DNA of 64,000 nucleotides from Microdochium bolleyi (Eukaryota > Ascomycota > Sordariomycetes > Xylariales > Microdochiaceae), in the NCBI GenBank assembly GCA_001566295.1, contig KQ964245.1:2113524-2177523 (forward strand), written 5' to 3'. Both the position numbers and the translations under genes were made by a program. The first letter of the stretch is position 1, and every line of letters begins with the position of its first letter. The notes under the pieces were generated by a model. That model had not been told where the DNA came from. It did not search any database and saw only the letters and a list, made by a program, of their open reading frames with translations. This document shows positions 37,509 through 48,621 of this stretch, one piece after another.

Positions 37509-37772
37509 CACGTTGGTGATTTCGAACGTCGACTCGTCGATTACCAAGGACCTGCGTGGTGGCTTCCGATAGCACTCTCCCCTCTACCTTCGCGTCCTAG
37601 GTGCCTGTAGACGATTCCAACATCGCCTCCTCGAGCACCTCGCGTCTTGCGCAAGCTCCTAATCACCGCCTCTCTTTTTGCTATCGGACTCTACCTCCCT
37701 AAGCGACCTACAATCCCTAATACCCGCCCAACACTACGCGAGTAGATCTTGGTTGTGTTGACGCCGCCCATC

Positions 37773-40751
37773 ATGGCCGACCACAACAACGCCGCCGCCG
37801 CTCCGGCGCTCAACACCAACATTGAGTCTGGCCACTTCGACGAGAAGGCTGCTCACAACAACACCGCCGCGCCTGCCGCCGACACCAAGCCCAAGACCGT
37901 CGAGGATGAGGACGAGGAAGAGGACATGGATGCCCTCATCGAGGACCTCGAGTCCCAGGATGGCCACGGATTCGACGAGGAGGAGGAGGAGGAAGGCAAC
38001 CCGGCCACTGGCCGTGTTGTCCCCGAGGACATGCTCCAGACCGATACCCGTGTCGGCCTGACTGAGAGTGAGTCTTCATCCCTTTCCAATTGAACGGCAT
38101 CACTCAATTGAGTCGCCAATTGACTTGATTCGAGCTTGTAACTAACAATGCACTCTCTTCACAGGCGAGGTCGTCAACCGCCGTCGCAAGTACGGTCTCA
38201 ACCAGATGAAGGAGGAGAAGGAGAACATGATCCTCAAGTTCTTCGGCTTCTTCGTCGGTCCCATCCAGTTCGTCATGGAGGCTGCTGCCATCCTGGCCGC
38301 CGGTCTTGAGGACTGGGTTGATTTCGGTGTCATTCTTGCCCTTCTGCTTCTCAACGCCTGTGTTGGTTTCATCCAGGAGTACCAGGCCGGTTCCATCGTC
38401 GATGAGCTCAAGAAGACTCTTGCTCTTAAGGCTGTTGTCCTCCGTGACGGCACCCTGAAGGAGATTGAGGCTCCCCAGGTCGTTCCCGGTGATATCCTCC
38501 AGGTTGAGGAGGGTACCATCATTCCCGCTGATGGCCGCATCGTCACTGAGGATGCCTTCCTCCAGGTTGATCAGTCCGCCATCACCGGTGAGTCCCTCGC
38601 CGTCGACAAGCACAAGGGCGACCACTGCTACGCTTCCTCTGCCGTCAAGCGTGGTGAGGCCTTCATCGTTATTAGCGCCACTGGTGACAACACATTCGTC
38701 GGCCGCGCTGCTGCCCTCGTCAACGCTGCCTCTGCCGGTACTGGTCACTTCACCGAGGTCCTCAACGGCATTGGTACGGTTCTCCTGATCCTCGTCGTCT
38801 TCACCCTCCTCATTGTCTGGGTCAGTGGTTTCTACCGCTCCAACTCCATCGTCCAGATGCTCAGCTTCACTCTCGCCATCACCATCGTCGGTGTCCCCGT
38901 CGGTCTTCCTGCCGTCGTCACCACCACCATGGCTGTCGGTGCTGCCTACCTCGCCAAGAAGAAGGCTATCGTCCAGAAGCTGTCTGCCATTGAGTCGCTT
39001 GCTGGTGTCGAGATTCTCTGCTCTGACAAGACCGGTACCTTGACCAAGAACAAGCTCTCTCTTGCTGAGCCTTACTGTGTTGCCGGTGTCGACCCTGAGG
39101 ACCTCATGCTCACTGCCTGCCTTGCTGCCTCCCGCAAGAAGAAGGGTATTGATGCCATCGACAAGGCCTTCCTCAAGTCTCTCCGCTTCTACCCCCGCGC
39201 CAAGTCTGTTCTGTCCAAGTACGCCGTCAAGGAGTTCTTCCCCTTCGATCCCGTCTCCAAGAAGGTCACTGCCATCGTCGAGTCCCCCCAGGGTGAGATC
39301 ATCACCTGTGTCAAGGGTGCCCCTCTGTTCGTCCTCAAGACCGTCGAGGAGGACCACCCCATCCCTGAGCAGATCGACATGGACTACAAGAACAAGGTTG
39401 CTGAGTTCGCTACCCGTGGTTTCCGTTCTCTTGGTGTTGCCCGCAAGCGTGGTGAGGGCTCTTGGGAGATCCTCGGCATCATGCCCTGCTCTGACCCCCC
39501 TCGCCACGACACTGCCCGCACCGTCAACGAGGCCAAGCGCCTCGGTCTCTCCATCAAGATGCTTACTGGTGACGCCGTCGGTATTGCCCGTGAGACTTCT
39601 CGCCAACTCGGTCTCGGTACCAACATCTACAACGCTGAGCGCCTCGGTCTCGGTGGTGGCGGTGACATGCCCGGCTCTGAGGTCTACGATTTCGTCGAGG
39701 CTGCCGATGGTTTCGCCGAGGTCTTCCCCCAGCACAAGTACAACGTCGTCGAGATCCTGCAGCAGCGTGGTTACCTTGTTGCCATGACCGGTGACGGTGT
39801 CAACGACGCTCCCTCTTTGAAGAAGGCCGATACCGGTATTGCTGTCGAGGGTGCCTCCGATGCTGCCCGTTCCGCTGCCGATATCGTCTTCCTTGCCCCC
39901 GGTCTCGGTGCCATCATCGATGCTCTCAAGACTTCCCGCCAGATTTTCCACCGCATGTACGCCTACGTCGTCTACCGTATCGCCCTGTCCCTGCACATGG
40001 AGATCTATCTCGGCCTCTGGATCGCCATCCTCAACCGTTCGCTGAACATTGAGCTTGTCGTCTTCATTGCCATCTTCGCTGACGTTGCCACCCTTGCCAT
40101 TGCCTACGACAACGCTCCCTTCTCGGCCAGCCCCGTCAAGTGGAACCTGCCTAAGCTCTGGGGTATGTCCGTCCTCCTCGGCATTGTTCTTGCCATCGGT
40201 ACCTGGATCACTGTCACCACCATCTACGCTGCCGGCTACGACCACGAGACTGGCATGACCTCCGGTGGTATTGCCCAGAACAACGGTAACCTCGACGAGA
40301 TTGTCTTCCTCCAGATCTCCCTCACCGAGAACTGGCTGATCTTCATCACTCGTGCCAACGGTCCCTTCTGGTCTTCGATCCCCTCGTGGCAGCTCACTGG
40401 TGCTATCCTCCTCGTCGATATCCTCGCTACCTGCTTCTGTATCTGGGGTTTCTTCGAGGGTGGCCGCCTCACCCACATTGTCACTGTCGTCCGTATCTGG
40501 ATCTTCTCTCTCGGTGTCTTCTGCATCATGGGCGGTGTCTACTACCTGCTCCAGGACAGCCAGGGCTTCGACAACCTCATGCACGGCAAGTCCCCCAAGG
40601 GCAGCCAGAAGCAGAGGTCGCTCGAGGACTTCGGTAAGTTATCATCACTCCACTTCATCATCATGCCGTTCATGGTTCAGTTGCTAACAATGCTTCCTCT
40701 CCAGTCGTCTCTCTCCAGCGTGTGTCCACCCAGCACGAGAAGCACCAATAG
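37773..40751 (+). CDS. pma1: plasma-membrane H+-ATPase (P3A type)
   Basis: Three exons, 37773-38067, 38165-40633 and 40705-40751, give 936 residues, the usual size. The pump couples ATP hydrolysis to proton export and sets membrane potential and cytosolic pH. The phosphorylation motif SDKTGTLTKN is present with its aspartate at about residue 386 (378 in yeast). MTGDGVNDAPSLKKADTGIA forms the hinge, and LTGDAVGIARETSRQLGLG lies in the nucleotide domain. The actuator motif TGES is at 38587-38598. The N terminus is very acidic (poly-Glu/Asp between about residues 48 and 77). The last 47-nt exon encodes only the regulatory tail, ending QRVSTQHEKHQ, with the Ser-Thr pair equivalent to the glucose-regulated yeast Ser911/Thr912. 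The second intron has a TTGCTAACA branch point. Codon bias is strong. Confidence 0.98.
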
Positions 40752-41747
40752 ATACCCACTCGACAAGCCCGCGCGGGATACCGTCACTAGCCGCCGGGGT
40801 CGGGATCATTTCCAATCACTGTGTCGCATCTTCCAACATGCCGGTCGGTAATATCAAAACTTGGCCGGTGGTTGAGGGTGTGCGCATAATACCTTTTCCT
40901 TTTAGCACGCATGCATGGCACATCTGTCTGCTCACTTGTGGGTACTGGCTCACGCCAGAGATGGTCTAAAACCCGTCGCACGATGTTGTCACCTCTCATA
41001 CAAGTAATTCAAAAAATTCAACGAAATCGTTGCCTGTTGTGTGTGATCTGTGTTGTATGCTCCTGACAATTCTTGACGTGACCAAGTTTGCTACCTGATT
41101 GTGACGTGGTGCAATAGCAAGTACTGAGTTGGTGCTGTGTTGAAAATTTCGCCATGTTTGCCATTGAGTGGAGCTATGTTGTGAGGTCATGTTCATTAAG
41201 TCTAGGTTCACCTTGGACCGCAGCAACACATGCATATTGTTAACGCGAGCTACCTTCGAGATCTTGCCAGGCGAATGTGTAGGTGCTAGGTTCAAGTACT
41301 TGTCGCATTTGTCAATGTGATTTGGGCCCGTGGAATCTGCTCGCTCGAGCAAGCCTCGTTTCTTCACCTCACTTGCTCAACCAGGACTCGACTGGTGCAA
41401 AACCGGCCGGCCAGTCCTCTCCCTGCGCATGTGCCATCTGCCAGTACCTGCTAATTAGCTGGCACTGCAGGCGCGGTCTGCACTGCCAGAAGTCGTGAGC
41501 GCAAGAATCGGCGGCCCCTGGTGCTGGCTAGCTGCCCTGCCCAACCTGCCACTGCAAGTTGGTAGGTTCGCCGTGGGCTGGTAATCAGAGGCGCGGCCGA
41601 CACTGTGCCTCTCTGGAGCAACTCGCAGCCGGTCTTACTCGTCTGGAGTTCTGGACCCGGGCGGTTCCTCGACATCGACCACCGAACGTCCAGGCAATCT
41701 TCACACGGGCGAGTACATCTCGGCTCGCTCTGCCCGGCCAGACAAAG
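40752..41747. other. intergenic, Pma1 3' flank and promoter of DCAF4-like gene
   Basis: No supported gene. AT content is higher in the first about 500 bp, as expected for a 3' UTR and terminator region, and GC rises toward the next start. Confidence 0.5.
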
Positions 41748-44013
41748 ATGGCACCACAACCACCGCGCCAGATCCCGGGCTACTACTATGGTCAGCAACA
41801 TGACATCCTTTCCATGTCCTTCTGCTCGACATATCAAACTGACAAACATCCATCCACCCACACGCAGACGCCGACAAGGGGAAATACTTCAAGATCGAGC
41901 GCGCCGGCACCGCCCCGACGAGCGCCGCCTGGTCCGCGGACAACGTCAAGCGGCGCAGGCTCGAGGACAAGGCGGCCGCCGCGCACGAGCACCAGGTCCA
42001 GCGGAACAAGGACCGCGTGCGGCGTGCGACGGTCCTCGGGCACCCTCTCACGGGCGGGTTCCTGGCCCGCGAGCTCGGCACCGTGAGGCTGGACGTGGTG
42101 CCCGCGGGCTTCGCGATGGGACTGGTCGGGAAGGGAGGGCTGCCGCTTGCAGATGCCCGCTGGAGCGGCGGCGGGAGTGCGGGAGTGAGGAGGAATGTGC
42201 AGCACATGTATGTCGATGGGCAGGATGTCAAGACTGGTGTCTGTGTCGCTTTCTCGAGTAAGTCCATGTCCAGCGGATGGTGTTTGCTGCACGGCAAGAT
42301 GGCCACGTGGGTGGTGGAGGATCGACGAGAATGATGGGTGTGGTAGCAAGCTGACATTGTCCTCGTCGTACAGCTATCGACGGCGACTCTCTAGTATCGA
42401 CATACGTCCCTCGGGATCGGAACGGGAGGTAAGTCACCATGTCCACTCTTCGAAGATCACAGCCAGCAGTTCAGCCAGCCTATGGTACTGACATCTCATC
42501 TCTCCACGTCAGAGTCCACCGGCGCCTCCTGGCCGAATACCACCACCCATCGACGCACGTGGCGCCCTACCAGGAGATCACCGTCAGCCAGATCTCGGAC
42601 ATCAAGTGCCACCAAGCCAGCAACCAGATCCTCATCACGTGCCGGTCCCCGGGGCCGGACGTGTCCATGTGGGCATTCTCCCCAAAGGTCACGGCGCCCG
42701 ATGATCCGCGGCCGAACTGGCTGCTTTCGTGGAGTCAGTAGTCATTGCCCCCAACACCAGAAGACTTCACCAGATGGAAGTCCCCTACCCTCCTTTTCAT
42801 CGGGCGCAAAGATACAATGTCGGAGGTGGCTCTAAGTGCTAACATTCAAACCTCGCGCGATTCGTTGTGTAAAGACGGCAGCTCGGTCTACAAGTGCATA
42901 CGCACGCCCGGCCGTGGCGGCAGCCCGTCCTCGTACCAGGCCAACACGGTTGCCCCCGCGCCCTCGGGGTCGTCCAACCTGCTCGGTCTGATCGGCACGA
43001 ATAGCGGCGTCGTGCAGTGGCAGGGCGGTGGCTCGGGCGCGACGAGCTGGTGGACGCCCCCTACCCTGCCACGATCAAGCGACGGCGGCAGTGGCAGCGG
43101 CAATTCACCAACAGTAGCAGATAATCCTTTCCGGGACATCTTCGCGATAGACTTCCAGCGCGACCAGCCGCAGGTCGCGCTGTTCGGCGGGCGGCCGGGT
43201 GTCCTGTGGGTGGGCGACACCCGGGCGCCGGCGGGCACATGGAGCAGCGTCGCGGTGCCGAGCTCCATCACGCACCTTCGCTCCGTGGGACCGGGGGGCC
43301 ACCAGGTCCTCGTCGCCGGGCTGCGGGACACGCTGGCGCTGTACGATCTGCGGTTCCGCAAGGCCGAGAAGTGTCAGCAGCAGGAAGGGTTGCGGACGCA
43401 GAGGTTCGACAACACCAGATCACGACATCGTGGCGGAAGAGGAGCCGGCGGATACAGGGGTGATCGTCATCGCAGCCATGGCAGCGGCAGTGGTATCGGC
43501 GGAGGGCATCTGAGGAACGCGGACCGGCCCGTGCTGCGGTTCCGGGAGTACCGCAACGCAGCGCACGTGGACATCGGCTTCGACTACGACGCGGACTCGG
43601 GCGTCGTCGCGGCGGCGCACGACGACGGCAAAGTGGCGCTGTACTCGGTCAAGACGGGCCATCGGCTGCTGTCCCCTACACCAGCACTATCCGCAGCAGC
43701 AGCAACCTCATACACGGCATCTTCGACATCGATAATGTCCTCCTTATCCCTCTCATCGTCAACAGCACCATTCTCATCCTCTTCCTCTCGACCAGCCGCA
43801 CCAGGAGGCGGTGGCGCTTCTTCTACCCGCGGCCCCGGACCCACGATACCCGGCCACTCGGGGATCAGCGATATATCCTCGGAGCGCGGGCCCATCCAGA
43901 GCATCCAGTGGCAGAGATTTCCCCGGGACCACGTCCCGTCGCTCTTCGTCGGCGTGCAGAGCAGCATCAACGTGTACTCGTTTGGCGTGCACGACTTTGA
44001 CGACGAGGGCTGA
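41748..44013 (+). CDS. DCAF4/WDR21-like WD40 protein
   Basis: Five exons: 41748-41790, 41868-42257, 42374-42428, 42513 to about 42733/42737, and 42875/42882-44013, giving 614 or 615 residues. After joining, the N terminus reads IPGYYYDADKGKYFKIE, the hallmark of the DCAF4 (WDR21) family, which are substrate receptors for CUL4-DDB1 ubiquitin ligases in animals. WD-like segments follow, for example GVLWVGDTR, HQVLVAGLRDTLALYDLRFRK and GVVAAAHDDGKVALYS. A long Ser/Ala-rich loop sits before the last blade, FVGVQSSINVYSFG. The first intron uses a weak GTCAGC donor. The fourth intron, which removes an in-frame TAG at 42739, has two possible boundary pairs (GTCAGT at 42734 with AG at 42874, or GTAGTC at 42738 with AG at 42881); both keep frame, and a TGCTAAC branch point lies inside. 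Confidence 0.8.
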
Positions 44014-44813
44014 TTGGGGCGGGGGAGGCATTTCACCACCCACAATGATGTAGGATCAGCTTGCCTTAGACCGTACAGTGGTGTAAGGGGTGAGAGAGAG
44101 AAAGAGAGAGAGAGAGAGAGAACGAAGGAACTTGGAGAATTAGGTATGAGGACGCACGGCGCCCCTGACCCTGCCGCGACACCGACTCTCATCCACACCA
44201 TCAGATCATGAACGGCACCAACCGCCGTGGTATCGCATGACAAGGAGCAGTCCTACGACACGAATCTGATATTCATGCCCTTGTGCAGATACAGCGCTAT
44301 GTACAGACTAGACACAGCCACCGCTCGCGCGGTATGGGCACAACCCACGGTCACAATGAACCTCCTTGCCAGACCTACTCAACTTTGTCTGTGCAGTGCC
44401 TGCATATGCACTCTCGTGAATCCAACAAAACTGCTCCAGATGAAGACTCCCTTGGCAGGAAGCTGGTGGATATAGTGTATCCTGACGATACTCCTTCGTC
44501 TGTTCCGTATGGCCATTCCATAACGCTTCTCCCAACGCCTGTCGCCGTTGCTGTCTATCCTCAACATCCTACAAGTACATATTATGCCAAATGTTGCTCC
44601 CAAAGCGTTCCTTTTTTGTTTTCCTTCATTGCGCCGACCGATGACAGAGTCTTGTGTGCGTGTGTTGGCGTGTGCCTATGCCTGACCTGAAAACGCCAAT
44701 GCCTGCCCATATATAGACCCTGGACTCTTCAGAGATCTGCTCGATTATTCGGGAACCCGTCCGTCGTTGGGACGAATGACCCCTTTCGTGTATCACTCTT
44801 CGCAAAAGACGGG
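44014..44813. other. intergenic between convergent genes
   Basis: The 3' flanks of the DCAF4-like gene (plus) and the bZIP gene (minus) meet here. It contains a (GA)n tract at 44092-44121. No gene is supported. Confidence 0.5.
44092..44121. repeat. (GA)n microsatellite, slightly interrupted
   Basis: Alternating G and A with one AAA interruption, about 30 bp, directly 3' of the DCAF4-like gene. Confidence 0.9.
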
Positions 44814-46881
44814 TTACCCATGGCCCGCAGCCTGTCCATCCTCCTGATCTGCCGCGTTCTTGCTTCTTCGAGATCTCTTGAAGTTATACGTACCCCTCAG
44901 ACGCGGGAATGTCTTGTCAAACGCCTCCCCAAGCGTCCAATTCTCTCCGCGCCGCATGTGCCGCTCGAATACTGGATTGATCATAATCTCGGAGCCATCT
45001 GGCGTCTGCAGAAACACATCGGTCTCTTCGTACGGCCAGTTGACCGAGATGGTGCTTGTGAAGGGGATGAAGAAGTTGTCGAATACGTCATCCGTCAGCG
45101 GGTCTTCTATCAGCTTGTCGCGCATTCCTGGGAACGGCAGATGGTCCAGCCAGACCGGATGCGGGACTGAAAGCTGCGCCTTCGTCGGACGGATGAACTG
45201 CGGTAGAGTGTCGTAGTTCTCCTGCGTGGGACTGATGGACCACCGCATCTGCACAAACATGACATACAACACAGCCACCTTCTCAGGCAAGGTGCAGATG
45301 CCGGGGAAAGTGGCGAGGATGTCTGTAAACACCTTCGAGAGAGGATGAGAGTAGACACTGTTGGCGGGATTCAACAGTGACGAAACGGACGGGTATCGAG
45401 GGCCAATGACCTCATGTGTCGGGACTCCCTCCGCTGCTCGTTGCCGCCGTTCGTGCATGAAATCGAGGAGCAAGTTGTCTAGCGGACAAGTTGCTGGGCT
45501 GTTCTTGATCGTGAGACCTGAGCTGCCGTCCCATGGCGCGCCGGGGCTCTGGCCTGATGGCTCTGCCGGCGAGTATGCATAACTCGCCTGGCTGCGTGGA
45601 GAGCTCTCGCTCATGTTGGACTGAGTGTGTAGGCCGTGATTGCCCTGCGCCGACCAATCATGCTTCATGGCAAGGTGGTGGTACGCAGAAGTATCCTGAG
45701 CGCCATTGGCGCCTGTCTGCATCCGGTTGATGTGCTGGTTCGGACCCAAGAGGAAATCGAGCTTGAGGTGTTCTCCCGACCCCAACTCGAGATGATTCAT
45801 GGATTGCTTCCTCTGCTGGCTGACCATTTGATACTGGTTGTAATTTGGACTCGGTACGTCGGTGGCTTGTGGGCCATTGGGCGACGCATTTGGTGGCCAC
45901 GTATGATCGGCTTGTGCAGGCGAAGCAGCACTGACGACTGGCGACGGCTTGTTGGCATGTGTCTGCTGCTTCTCTGCGGGTGACGTCTGCATAGAAGTCG
46001 GCAAAGGCGATGGATAGTCCGCGTCTGTCGCAAAGATTCAGCATATAAAGCCTCACACTAAAAGAAGCTGGACTCTCCACGTACCCGCTTGTGCGCCCAT
46101 CATAGGTCGAATTATGGACATGATCGTAGCCAGGCGATTTTTGATCTCGGCATTCTCAGCCTCGACTGCTTCCTTCGCCCGTATGACCGCCTGCAGCTCT
46201 TGATACGGCTGCTGCGAGGTCAGCTCGCTTATTCTCTTCTCCAGTGCTTCGATCTGGTTCTTCGTGCGCTCTCGTATCGCGCGCTGCGCCTCTCGGTCTG
46301 TACAAATTGTGAGCCGCGATGTTCCTGGCCCAAGGCCACTAAGAGCGTTGTCCGCATATTTGCAGAAGCAAATAGATACCTGGCCGTCTAGCCCGTGACT
46401 TACCGTTTGCTCTCTTCTTCGCCAGCTGTTCCGGGGTGAGGTTGGCAACACCACGCGAGCCCGGCGCACCTCGCCGTTTCTTCGAGCGCTGTTCCTCTGG
46501 CCCCACGGAGCCTGCGTCATGGCCAGAGCCATAGTTTGCAGGCGATGATACCGTCGAGTCGGGCGACTGTGCGGCGTCGAGCGACTGGGAGAGGTCGCGC
46601 TTATGTGGATTTGACGTGGGCCTTGCCGTCCCCCTCATGCCATCATCGCTGCCGTGCTGGGCGTGTGACGCGGCGCTCGTCGCGGAGGTGGTCCTCTGGA
46701 CGAGAGGAGAGGCGGAGGCGGCTGTGACTGGGCCGGGGTGGTGGATGTTGTTGTTGCTACTGCTGGTGTAGCGGTGGACCATGCTGTCTACAGCGGAGTG
46801 GCCCGAGGTCGGGAGTGATGGGTGGCCGCCGGCTCCAGTGGCGGCGGGCCCAGGAGCGCGGGAGGCGGCCGGCATTGGCAT
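44814..46881 (-). CDS. bZIP transcription factor with DUF3425 domain
   Basis: Three exons, 46881-46404, 46297-46085 and 46024-44814, give 633 residues. The bZIP lies across the first intron: KKRANDREAQRAIRERTKNQ is the basic region (about residues 153-172), followed by a short leucine-zipper-like coil (IEALEKRISEL and later VEAENAEIKNRLATIM). The basic region has the N-x-x-A-Q-R-x-x-R pattern used for DNA contact. A basic KKRRGAPGSRG segment upstream may be a nuclear signal. The C-terminal half (from about residue 390) is the fungal DUF3425 region, with PLDNLLLDFMHERRQRA, a hydrophobic VAVLYVMFVQMRWSI helix and RPTKAQLSVPHPVWLD. The start was set at the first ATG in the open frame; 46875 is an alternative. 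Target genes cannot be inferred. The 5' side is unusually long and GC-rich and holds upstream ATGs. Confidence 0.88.
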
Positions 46882-46980
46882 GCTGGCGGGTTGGGGTGGG
46901 CGAACAGGCGAGCGGGCGCAGGACAACAGCAGCCGCTGCGGGAGCAGACTGGTGGCGGCAGAGGCCAAGCCGAGGAGAGA

Positions 46981-46992
46981 TCAGGTGGTCAT
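46981..46992 (-). promoter_or_regulatory. minimal upstream open reading frame before the bZIP start
   Basis: On the minus strand ATG-ACC-ACC-TGA lies 99 bp upstream of the chosen bZIP ATG. If the mRNA leader includes it, it could reduce translation of the factor, as is common for regulated fungal bZIP genes. Inclusion in the transcript is inferred. Confidence 0.3.
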
Positions 46993-48510
46993 GTAGGACG
47001 GAGAACGGGATATGGACGGCAGGTGTCACAGCAGCATACTACGAGTACGCGTGGTGTGTCGGCCCCATAGAGAAGAAGCTGGTCGGAGGTTGGTGATGCC
47101 GCGAGTGGAGTCGAGAGCTGCCGTGATGCTGTTTGAGACTGGGCGCGAGAGCAGCCCGCTGTCCGAGGCTGGTTGTCTAAGGTCACTGGCAATCGAGGTG
47201 GTCCCCAAAAAGGTGCGATGGGCAGGGCGGACAGCCTTGCGAGGGCGGCAGAGCACACGCGCTGTAGCACACCGAGAACCCGGTGCAGGGCGAGCGGCAG
47301 GGACGAGAGAGGAGGACGAGTCGTTGGTCCCCGGGGGGCGGTGCTTGGTGATGTGATGCCGCGGGCATATGCAGGCACGCCGTGCCGGTAGGGTAGGGAG
47401 GTGATAGGTCGTGGGCGTGGGCGTGTGCGTGTGCACCGGGAGAAGCTGAGGCTCAGGACGGGCAGCAAGCACAGATGGCTCTGCGAGGGTCGCGATGTGC
47501 CCCGCGTCGAAGAGCGTGCCGGCTGGGTGGAGGAGGCCGTAGGTGGGAGGGACTTGGAGGAAGAATGGAGCTGTCGGAGGGTTGCGGTCGGAAGAAGAAA
47601 CGCAGTGGAGATCTGATCTGGCGCGAATCTGGGGAAGGAGCATGGGCAATTGCACTGTCGCTGCTGGGCTGTGCGTGCTCGTCAGGGGAATGAGTAGAGG
47701 CCAGGCCAGGGCTGGCTCGCTGCAATGCATCTGCTGCGTCTCTGTTGCGTGCCTGTATCCTCTGCAGCCCTTGACGAGCGGATGAGTGACTTGGTCACAC
47801 GGCCCTCGCCTCTGGACGTGCCCGGTCCGCCTCTGCTGCCAGAGAAGACGCCCGAGCTAGGGTGGAGCTACCGAGCTTCCAGGCAGTCTAGTCAGAGCTC
47901 CTCAGCCCTGTTTCGCCCACGGTGTAGCTCTCTGCCCGCAAGGATCCGCCCCGGAGACGGGCCTTCTTGGCCTCTCTTCCCGGCCGGTTTCTGCGGGGCG
48001 TCACTCCGTCCATGTCGGCTGTCCAGCCTGTGTCTTGGCCCCATTCGGACCGAGTCAGGTTCGTGCTCCCGCCGCGAGGCCACAGGAGAGGAGTAGCCAC
48101 ACGTTTCTGGTGATGTGAGCCGGTGCTACTGTACTCCTGAGCCAGGGGACATGCTCCTGTTGTAGAGTCGATACTCCATACTCCGTGTAGCTGCTATTCC
48201 CCCTCCCCGGACGCCTCCCAGCTGCGAGCACACAAACACATCGAACGACGGGGTCCACACGCAGACGCCGTCTCCAAAACTCTATTCTCCGGGCGCCCGC
48301 TGCCGCTCCCTGTCACTGTCACTGCTCCTTTGCCCACGACTCGTGCCACCTGCATACGGCACAAGTCCACCCGTCAAACTCTGCGTGTCTACCTACTGTA
48401 TCTTTGGGCATCTGAGCCGCGGCCCCGGTGAGCAAACCGATGAGCAAAAAAGAAAAGAAGGAACCACCACTCGCCGGCCGGCAAAGAGAGTTCGCGGCCC
48501 CCAAGTCATG

Positions 48511-48621
48511 CACACACACACACCCAAGGTCCCACCCGATGTCTCACTGCCAGCCGACTGCCCGGCCGGGGCCTGCACTTTGGCTGCCGAGCTTCGCCTT
48601 GTCTGTGTGTGTGTGTGTGTG
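48511..48621. repeat. (CA)n and (TG)n tracts forming an inverted pair
   Basis: A (CA) run at 48511-48523 and a (TG) run at 48604-48621 on the same strand are complementary and separated by about 80 bp, so they could pair in single-stranded DNA or RNA. Confidence 0.6.

Larger units (their letters stand above)
24904..37772. other. 12.9-kb interval without a supported protein gene
   Basis: Between Yhm2 and Pma1 I find no frame with a recognisable domain, no convincing exon series and no tRNA cloverleaf. The longest frames (26364-27020 minus, 32558-33307 minus, 36621-37610 plus) are what chance gives at this composition and lack conserved features. GC content looks ordinary over most of it, so it is not an AT-rich decayed-repeat block. 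A CAA/CAG-rich leader-like stretch with a 19-residue frame lies at 29329-29442. The last about 1 kb is the Pma1 promoter. Non-coding transcripts or fast-evolving short genes cannot be ruled out from sequence alone. Confidence 0.5.

Noticed and set aside
36621..37610. 329-codon plus-strand frame upstream of Pma1
   Set aside because: Arg/Ala/Gly-rich with no domain; it overlaps the Pma1 TATA-like element and pyrimidine block. A length like this is within chance for GC-rich DNA.
38104..40584. 826-codon antisense open frame opposite Pma1
   Set aside because: Same effect: the strongly biased Pma1 codons leave the opposite frame free of stops. The predicted protein is Gly/Asp/Leu/Val-monotonous and unlike known proteins.
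41284..41296. B-box-like GGTTCAAGTACT on the plus strand
   Set aside because: No A-box at a suitable distance and no cloverleaf in the preceding 70-90 nt.
47026..47730. 234-codon minus-strand frame as an extra coding exon of the bZIP gene
   Set aside because: It ends in a stop before the bZIP start, is Pro/Ser-rich without conserved motifs, and no donor/acceptor pair joins it in phase to the first bZIP exon. Kept only as a possible leader feature.
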